A stretch of 64,000 nt of DNA from an uncultured Collinsella sp. (lineage in GTDB: Bacteria; Actinomycetota; Coriobacteriia; Coriobacteriales; Coriobacteriaceae), in the NCBI GenBank assembly GCA_900757185.1, contig CAAEMX010000008.1, forward strand, positions 5,553 to 69,552, read 5' to 3'. Each line of letters opens with the position of its first letter. Positions within the stretch are counted from its first letter, which is position 1. Below, piece after piece: positions 59,237-64,000 of the stretch. The notes under the pieces are model-generated. The model ran no database searches. It had not been told where the DNA came from and saw only the letters and a program-made list of their open reading frames with translations. The position numbers and the translations under genes are program-made.

Positions 59237-59513
59237 GGTGCCTCTTTCTTTTGCGGATGCATATCGAGCACAATTCTACCACGCCATTGGCATCGAATTA
59301 TGGTGCCCCTGTGTTCCATGAACTCACCGCGCCCGGTGCCGCGCCCATGCCCTCCGCTCGCAAGCTTTTTCTGCACATGCGACCGTTGCGGGGTGCATCG
59401 ACGCGCTCGATGCGCTACATTGAATCAGTATTTTCAATGCCGCTGCGCGAGCGCTGCAGATCGACGTATCACCGACTCACAGAGCACGGCGGCGTACCAG
59501 ACAGGAGGACTGC
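59237..59513. other. Divergent gap between GNAT gene and purH
   Basis: 277 bases. No riboswitch pattern such as a ZTP or purine motif was recognised. A small inverted repeat CATTGAA ... TTTCAATG near 59420-59441 could be an operator. ACAGGAGG at 59500-59507 is the purH ribosome-binding site. Confidence 0.45.
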
Positions 59514-61121
59514 ATGGGATCTGATGTGAAGATCGCACGCGCGTTGATCTCGGTTACCGATAAAACGGGTGTCGTCGATTTCGCACGGACGCTGGTCGAT
59601 GACTTTGGCGTCGAGATCATCTCTACGGGCGGCACGGCTCGTGCCATCGAGGACGCGGGCGTTCCCGTAACCCCCATCGAGGAGTTCACGGGCTATCCCG
59701 AGATGATGGACGGCCGCGTTAAGACCCTGCACCCCAAGGTTCACGGCGCGCTGCTGGCCCGCCGCGATTCCGAGCAGCACATGCAGGAGGCCGCTCAGCA
59801 CGGCATTAAGCTGATCGACTTGGTCGTCGTCAACCTGTACGAGTTCGAGAAGACCGTTGCCAACCCCGAGGTCACCTTCGCGGATGCCATCGAGCACATC
59901 GACATCGGCGGTCCCTCCATGCTGCGCTCTGCTGCCAAGAACGCCACGAGCGTTACCGTCATCTCCGATCCGGCCGACTATGATGCCGTCCTGGCCGAGA
60001 TGCACGAGACCGGCGGTTGCACCACGCTTTCCACCCGTCGTCGCCTGCAGGTGAAGGTCTACCAGACCACCGCCGCCTACGACACGGCTATCTCCCGTTG
60101 GCTTGCCGCCCAGGCAAGTGACGTGGCGGATACCTCTGCCAAGCTCGAGATTTCGCTGGAGAAGGTCGACGACCTGCGCTATGGCGAGAATCCTCAGCAG
60201 AAGGCTACGGTCTACCGCTTTGCCGAGGGCTGCGAGAACACCGCGAGCTCGCAGTTCCCGCTCGTTGGCTCCGAGCAGATCCAGGGCAAGCCGCTCAGCT
60301 ACAACAACTATCTGGATGCCGATGCCGCTTGGAACCTGGTCCGCGAGTTCGACGAGCCGGCCTGCGTGATCCTCAAGCACCAGAACCCCTGCGGTTCTGC
60401 CGTTGCCGAGGACATCACGGCTGCCTACGACCGCGCCTTCGCCTGCGATCCCAAGAGCGCCTTCGGCGGCATCATCGCCTGCAACCGCGAGGTTCCCTAT
60501 GAGCTGGTCGAGCACTTTGCCGATCAGAACAAGCAGTTCGTCGAGGTCATCATCGCCCCGAGCTACACTGCCGAGGCGCTCGAGCGCATGGCCAAGCGCC
60601 CCAACCTGCGCGTGCTGGCTACCGGCGGCGTGGACCACGGCGCCCAGGTGGAGCTGCGCTCCATCGACGGCGGCATGCTGGTGCAGGAGGTCGACCACGT
60701 GACCGAGGACCCCGCGACCTTTACGTTCCCCACCGACCGCAAGCCCACCGACGCCGAGATGGCCGAGCTCGAGTTTGCCTGGAAGGTCTGCAAGGGCGTT
60801 AAGTCCAACGCCATCCTGGTCTCCAAGGGTAAGGCCGGCATTGGCATGGGCCCGGGTCAGCCCAACCGCGTCGACTCTGCGCTACTTGCCTGCGAGCGTG
60901 CCGAGGACTTCTGCGAGCGCGAGGGCGTGGAGAAGGGCGGCTTTGCCTGCGCAAGCGACGCATTCTTCCCGTTCCGCGACAACGTCGACGTGCTTGCCGC
61001 GCATGGCGTGACCTGCATCATCCAGCCCGGCGGCTCTAAGCGCGACGACGAGAGCATCGAGGCGTGCAACGAGCATGGTATTGCGATGGTCTTCACGGGC
61101 GCCCGCCACTTTAGGCACTAA
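59514..61121 (+). CDS. purH: Bifunctional AICAR transformylase/IMP cyclohydrolase (PurH)
   Basis: Last two steps of IMP synthesis. N-terminal cyclohydrolase domain ~1-200: ISVTDKTGVVDFARTL, STGGTARAI, GRVKTLHPKVHGALLARRD, NLYEFEKTVA, IDIGGPSMLRSAAKN. C-terminal transformylase ~205-535: LRYGENPQQKATVYRF, GKPLSYNNYLDADAAW, CVILKHQNPCGSAV with the catalytic Lys-His, FGGIIACNREV, and VASDAFFPFRD-like ACASDAFFPFRDNVD, ending GMVFTGARHFRH-like VFTGARHFRH. Length 535 is typical. A terminator follows. Confidence 0.97.
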   Translation: MGSDVKIARALISVTDKTGVVDFARTLVDDFGVEIISTGGTARAIEDAGVPVTPIEEFTGYPEMMDGRVKTLHPKVHGALLARRDSEQHMQEAAQHGIKLIDLVVVNLYEFEKTVANPEVTFADAIEHIDIGGPSMLRSAAKNATSVTVISDPADYDAVLAEMHETGGCTTLSTRRRLQVKVYQTTAAYDTAISRWLAAQASDVADTSAKLEISLEKVDDLRYGENPQQKATVYRFAEGCENTASSQFPLVGSEQIQGKPLSYNNYLDADAAWNLVREFDEPACVILKHQNPCGSAVAEDITAAYDRAFACDPKSAFGGIIACNREVPYELVEHFADQNKQFVEVIIAPSYTAEALERMAKRPNLRVLATGGVDHGAQVELRSIDGGMLVQEVDHVTEDPATFTFPTDRKPTDAEMAELEFAWKVCKGVKSNAILVSKGKAGIGMGPGQPNRVDSALLACERAEDFCEREGVEKGGFACASDAFFPFRDNVDVLAAHGVTCIIQPGGSKRDDESIEACNEHGIAMVFTGARHFRH

Positions 61122-61150
61122 GTTTCGCCTCGGGACAAAATAATCTCTGC

Positions 61151-61186
61151 AAAAGACGGCTGCTCCGTTTGGAGGGCCGTCTTTTT
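61151..61186 (+). terminator. Terminator of purH
   Basis: AAAAGACGGC / GCCGTCTTTT at 61151-61160 and 61176-61185, perfect 10 bp, ending in a T-run. Confidence 0.9.
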
Positions 61187-61202
61187 GGTATAAGAGGACG
61201 GA

Positions 61203-61934
61203 ATGACTAACACGAAAGGTATGACCATGCCCCAGATTGATGATGCCGAGCTGTTTGGCAATGCCGAGGATCAGCGTGCGTACGAGGACTTTTGCGCCAA
61301 TCAGGAGGCGGTCGAGAAGTTCACGCTCGACAAGCCCGCGCTTGTCTGCCGTTGGCGCATGTCCAACAAAAAGGTGCCCATGCTCAACCGCCACATCCGC
61401 GCGCTGTCCGAGCGCCTGGTGCAGGGCGAGCCACTTACCCATAACATGCTCAGCTGGGCCAAGCAGCACGTTGAGTGGTCGCTAGCCGAGGGCGACTATA
61501 CCGCGCACGACGGCGTACTCATGCTGGTGATCGACATCAACGGCAACGCCGCCATGACAGTGGGGGAGTACGAGCCGCTCGCCGATACGTCAGCCAAGGC
61601 GCTGCGTGCCCGCTCTGCCGAGGCCCGTTCCGAGGCCGACGAAACCGGCGTGGCGCCCGAGCTGCTTGCTGCCGTCAACGACGGCGAGCTGGCCTTTGTG
61701 GCGCCGGCGGACGAGCGCCTGTGCGGCACGGCGACGCTCATCGAACAGCTGGCCCAGACCAAGGACATCCCAGTCACGCGCGTAGACATTCCCGCGCAGC
61801 TTAAGGGCGCGTTGTTCCTGGTGAGCGACGAGCACGGCGTGGTCCCCGCAACCGCGACGGACGCCGCCGAGGCCGACGCCGCGACGGTCGCCTTCTTCGC
61901 CGAAGGCTACGAAAAGCTCCGTGCCCGCTGCTAA
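61203..61934 (+). CDS. Conserved-looking soluble protein, unknown function
   Basis: A 243-residue cytosolic protein. N-terminal ~110 residues (EDFCANQEAVEKFTLDKPALVCRWRMSNKKVPMLNRH, EYTAHDGVLML-like DYTAHDGVLMLVIDINGNAAMTVGEYEPL) look alpha/beta; the C-terminal half is Ala-rich with ELAFVAPADERLCGTATLIEQL. I recognise no family. Possible starts are ATG 61203 (GAGGA 4-5 bases upstream), 61221 and 61227 (AAAGG upstream). It has its own transcript, placed after the purH terminator. Confidence 0.75.
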   Translation: MTNTKGMTMPQIDDAELFGNAEDQRAYEDFCANQEAVEKFTLDKPALVCRWRMSNKKVPMLNRHIRALSERLVQGEPLTHNMLSWAKQHVEWSLAEGDYTAHDGVLMLVIDINGNAAMTVGEYEPLADTSAKALRARSAEARSEADETGVAPELLAAVNDGELAFVAPADERLCGTATLIEQLAQTKDIPVTRVDIPAQLKGALFLVSDEHGVVPATATDAAEADAATVAFFAEGYEKLRARC

Positions 61935-61968
61935 ATGATTTTTCTGGGACGGGGATTAATAATCATTT
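61933..61968. repeat. GGGAC-loop hairpin repeat, copy D
   Basis: AAATGATT and AATCATTT arms (61933-61940, 61961-61968) with inner partial pairing and the core TGGGACGGGGATTA. The left arm overlaps the upstream stop codon (61932-61934), as in copy B. Confidence 0.7.
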
Positions 61969-62110
61969 GATCCCCGCGCCCGTTGCGAGCGAGGGGCGAG
62001 CCAACGCTTTCGTTCGCGAACAGTTCTGTCACCTTGTTGCCGCGCGAGGCGCGTACTTGCGGCTCCGCAGCCATAATGGTGGCAAGACAACCAAGAAGGG
62101 AGCGGAATCC

Positions 62111-62782
62111 ATGGCGCTGATTTATATCGTTGAGGACGACGAGCCCATTCGTCGTGAGCTTATCGACATCCTTGCCCGCGCCGGGTTTGAAATCGAGGCC
62201 TGCGAATCGTTCGAGCATGTCTCGCGCGATATTCTCGCCGCCGCGCCCGATCTGGTGCTGCTCGACCTCACGCTTCCCGTCAAGGACGGCCAGCATATCT
62301 GCCACGAGGTTCGCCGCGAATCCGAGGTCCCCATCATCGTCCTCACGTCGCGCACGACCGAGATCGACGAGGTCATGGCCATGACGCTCGGCGCGGACGA
62401 CTTTGTTCCCAAGCCCTATAGCGCCCGTGTGCTCGTGGCGCGCATCAATGCCTTGCTGCGTCGCACCGCGGCGGCGGGCGAGCGCAGCACGCTCGTCCAC
62501 AAGGGACTGGAGCTCGACCTCGCACGCTCCATGGTCACCAACACGCAAACGGGCACCAGCACCGAGCTCACCAAAAACGAGCTGCGTATCCTCTCGCTGC
62601 TTCTGAGCCGCGCGGGCAAGATCGTTTCGCGCTCGGCCATCATGCAGGACCTGTGGGACTCCGACGCCTTTGTGGACGACAATACGCTCACCGTCAACAT
62701 CAACCGCCTGCGCACCACGCTCGAAAAAATCGGCATCAAGGGGTATTTGACCACGCATCGCGGCCAAGGCTATTCGATCTAG
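62111..62782 (+). CDS. OmpR-family response regulator (BceR-like)
   Basis: A 223-residue regulator. Receiver: YIVEDDEPIR, phospho-Asp in LVLLDLTLPVKDG near 52, LTSRTTE, DDFVPKPYSA. Winged-helix part: LTKNELRILSLLLSRAGKIVSRSAIMQDLW and FVDDNTLTVNINRLRTTLEKIG, the latter typical of BceR/VraR-like regulators of peptide antibiotic resistance. GAAGGGAG precedes ATG 62111. The kinase gene follows after 9 bases. Confidence 0.93.
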   Translation: MALIYIVEDDEPIRRELIDILARAGFEIEACESFEHVSRDILAAAPDLVLLDLTLPVKDGQHICHEVRRESEVPIIVLTSRTTEIDEVMAMTLGADDFVPKPYSARVLVARINALLRRTAAAGERSTLVHKGLELDLARSMVTNTQTGTSTELTKNELRILSLLLSRAGKIVSRSAIMQDLWDSDAFVDDNTLTVNINRLRTTLEKIGIKGYLTTHRGQGYSI

Positions 62783-62791
62783 GGGACGGCT

Positions 62792-63835
62792 ATGTCGTTT
62801 GCCAAGTTCTTTAAAGACGCGCTGCTTCCCGTCGCCGTGTGGGCGTGCGGCGTGCTGCTGAGCTGCTTTGTGCCGACGGTCGCCGGCGCACCCGTTTCTA
62901 TCGTGGTCGTGGCGGTCGGCGTGTCCTTTATCTTTGGTATGCTCGGCATCGTGATCGAGTACGCGCGCCGTCGTCGTTTTCTGCGCCAGCTGGAGCGTGC
63001 GGCCGAGGAGCTCGAGAGTCCCGCATGGGTGCAGGAGATGGTGCAATGCCCGACCTATGCCGAGGGCGAGCTCGAATACGAGGTCTTGCGCCGGGTGGGC
63101 AAGGCGGCATGCGACGAGGTTGCCGAAGGCCGGCGTCAGACCGATGACTATCGCGACTATATCGAGAGCTGGGTCCACGAGGCCAAGCTGCCTCTGGCGG
63201 CAGCCCATCTGATTTTGGAAAACCTGGACGGCAGCGAAGACGACCTGTCGCGCGTAGATGATCTCGGTCGCGAGCTTGCCCGCGTGGAGCGCTATATTGA
63301 CCAGGCGCTGTACTATGCGCGCTCGGAAGTCGTGGAGCGCGACTACCTGATTCGTCGCTGGGACCTTAAGACCTTGGTGACGGGTGCGATTAAAGCCAAC
63401 GCCCGCGAGCTCATCGCGGCGCACGTGGCTCCGGTGTGCGAGAACCTCGACTTCGAGGTCTTCACCGACGAGAAGTGGCTCGAGTTTATTCTGGGCCAGC
63501 TCATTCAGAACAGCATTAAATATGCGCGTGAGGACGGCGCAAAGATCGTGTTTTCGGGTGCGTTGCTGGACGAGGGCCTGGCAAGCGAGCGCATCGAGCT
63601 TACTGTCGCGGACAACGGCTGCGGCGTGAGCGCGGCCGACCTGCCGCGCGTGTTCGAGAAGGGTTTTACCGGCGACAACGGCCGCACCACCAAGCGCGCA
63701 ACGGGCATCGGCCTCTACCTGGTGGCGCGCCTATGCTCCAAGATGGGCATCGACGTCACGGCGGCATCCGACTCCGGCGAAGGCTTTGTCGTAACGTTCG
63801 CCTTCTCGACGAACAAGTTCCAATACTTTGAGTAG
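62792..63835 (+). CDS. Sensor kinase with short membrane sensor (BceS-like)
   Basis: A 347-residue kinase with two N-terminal membrane segments (LLPVAVWACGVLLSCFVPTV ~11-30, IVVVAVGVSFIFGMLGIVI ~37-55) and almost no extracellular loop, the layout of intramembrane-sensing kinases. H-box DYIESWVHEAKLPLAAAHLIL near 130, N-box GQLIQNSIKYAREDGAKI near 235, G-boxes VADNGCGVSAADLPRVFEKGFTG and ATGIGLYLVARL. BceS-type kinases sense antimicrobial peptides through a BceAB ABC transporter, which would be expected just right of the window. Confidence 0.92.
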   Translation: MSFAKFFKDALLPVAVWACGVLLSCFVPTVAGAPVSIVVVAVGVSFIFGMLGIVIEYARRRRFLRQLERAAEELESPAWVQEMVQCPTYAEGELEYEVLRRVGKAACDEVAEGRRQTDDYRDYIESWVHEAKLPLAAAHLILENLDGSEDDLSRVDDLGRELARVERYIDQALYYARSEVVERDYLIRRWDLKTLVTGAIKANARELIAAHVAPVCENLDFEVFTDEKWLEFILGQLIQNSIKYAREDGAKIVFSGALLDEGLASERIELTVADNGCGVSAADLPRVFEKGFTGDNGRTTKRATGIGLYLVARLCSKMGIDVTAASDSGEGFVVTFAFSTNKFQYFE

Positions 63836-63859
63836 CCGGGCCGTCTTGCGCTGCGGACG

Positions 63860-63924
63860 GCTATGTTCCCGAACGTGAACTTAGCTAAGGCAACTGGCGT
63901 TATGTTCCCGAACGTGAACATAAC
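63860..63924. repeat. Two 26-bp hairpins with a shared core
   Basis: Copy 1 at 63860-63885: GCTATGTTC-CCGAACGT-GAACTTAGC. Copy 2 at 63899-63924: GTTATGTTC-CCGAACGT-GAACATAAC. The inner 17 bases are identical; at the second arm position a C-G pair in copy 1 is a T-A pair in copy 2. Position downstream of bceRS suggests operators for a following gene or another short palindromic repeat. Confidence 0.7.
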
Positions 63925-63976
63925 TATGAGGCTCAAATGGATCTCCCAAAACAAAAACGTGCAGCCCAAACAAAAC

Positions 63977-64000
63977 GTGCCGCCCCAGACGGGGCGGCAC
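63977..64000. terminator. Hairpin at the window edge
   Basis: GTGCCGCCCC-AGAC-GGGGCGGCAC, a perfect 10-bp stem ending at the last base of the window; any U-tract lies outside. Just before it AAAACGTGC occurs twice (near 63955 and 63972). Confidence 0.65.

Noticed and set aside
59237..59513. Purine or ZTP riboswitch upstream of purH
   Set aside because: None of the conserved core sequences of these riboswitches could be recognised.
59469..60698. 409-aa minus-strand ORF over purH
   Set aside because: Antisense to purH; no ribosome-binding site or family motif.
61931..63424. 497-aa minus-strand ORF over the BceRS-like genes
   Set aside because: Antisense to two clear genes; reads as a shadow frame.

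Overview
The window reads as chromosomal DNA of a high-GC actinobacterium of the class Coriobacteriia, most likely Collinsella or a close gut relative. That placement rests on protein character, the eno-divIC-ppx gene order and many short palindromic intergenic repeats; it is inference, because no 16S rRNA gene is present.

Layout. (1) 1-7751: a nearly complete histidine operon, hisG(partial)-D-C-B-H-A-F-I-(75-aa unknown)-E, with a convergent PHP-family histidinol-phosphatase that would complete the pathway. (2) 7872-17655: core genes: a YgbA-type protein coupled to a fused CydDC-like ABC exporter, a LarC-type C-terminal domain protein, a YfcE phosphodiesterase, MazG, enolase, a DivIC/FtsB-type division protein and a Ppx/GppA phosphatase. 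(3) 17691-24000: an AAA/DUF4143 ATPase with a 33-bp tandem repeat upstream, tRNA-Leu(UAA) with a duplicated 3' end and terminator, an orphan PTS IIB with a VOC protein, an OmpR-type two-component system, and a UBA-like/DUF4342 protein. Two copies of a ~180-bp palindromic element bracket the last part.

(4) 24480-48408 is an accessory island without a visible integrase. It holds an AbiE type IV toxin-antitoxin pair, a VirD4/TraG-like ATPase beside a ClpP paralogue with intact catalytic triad, an HNH nuclease, an AT-richer EcoRV-type restriction-modification system, a WYL regulator overlapping a 1541-aa SF1 helicase with a HEPN-like RxxxxH motif near its C-terminus, several unknown soluble and membrane proteins, and a ClpX-like AAA+ protein that keeps a ClpP-docking-like VGF loop but lacks the zinc-binding domain. 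Two related HsdM/HsdS-like proteins without a visible methylase catalytic motif sit divergently in front of the VirD4/ClpP genes and the ClpX-like genes. The VirD4-ClpP-ClpX-HsdMS-like set and the WYL-helicase-HEPN unit are the best candidates for undescribed systems.

(5) 48495-64000 returns to core-like content: a long coiled-coil CAP-domain protein with an MPATG sorting signal, small membrane proteins, three tandem metallophosphoesterases, glutamyl-Q tRNA(Asp) synthetase, a DUF2207 membrane protein, a GNAT acetyltransferase, purH, an unknown conserved protein, and a BceRS-like two-component system at the right edge.

A second theme is the density of palindromic intergenic elements. Several families have a conserved core with different but still self-complementary arms, and many sit directly at stop codons. 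Coordinates, motifs and repeat comparisons were read by eye; family names come from recognition of sequence motifs, not from searches.
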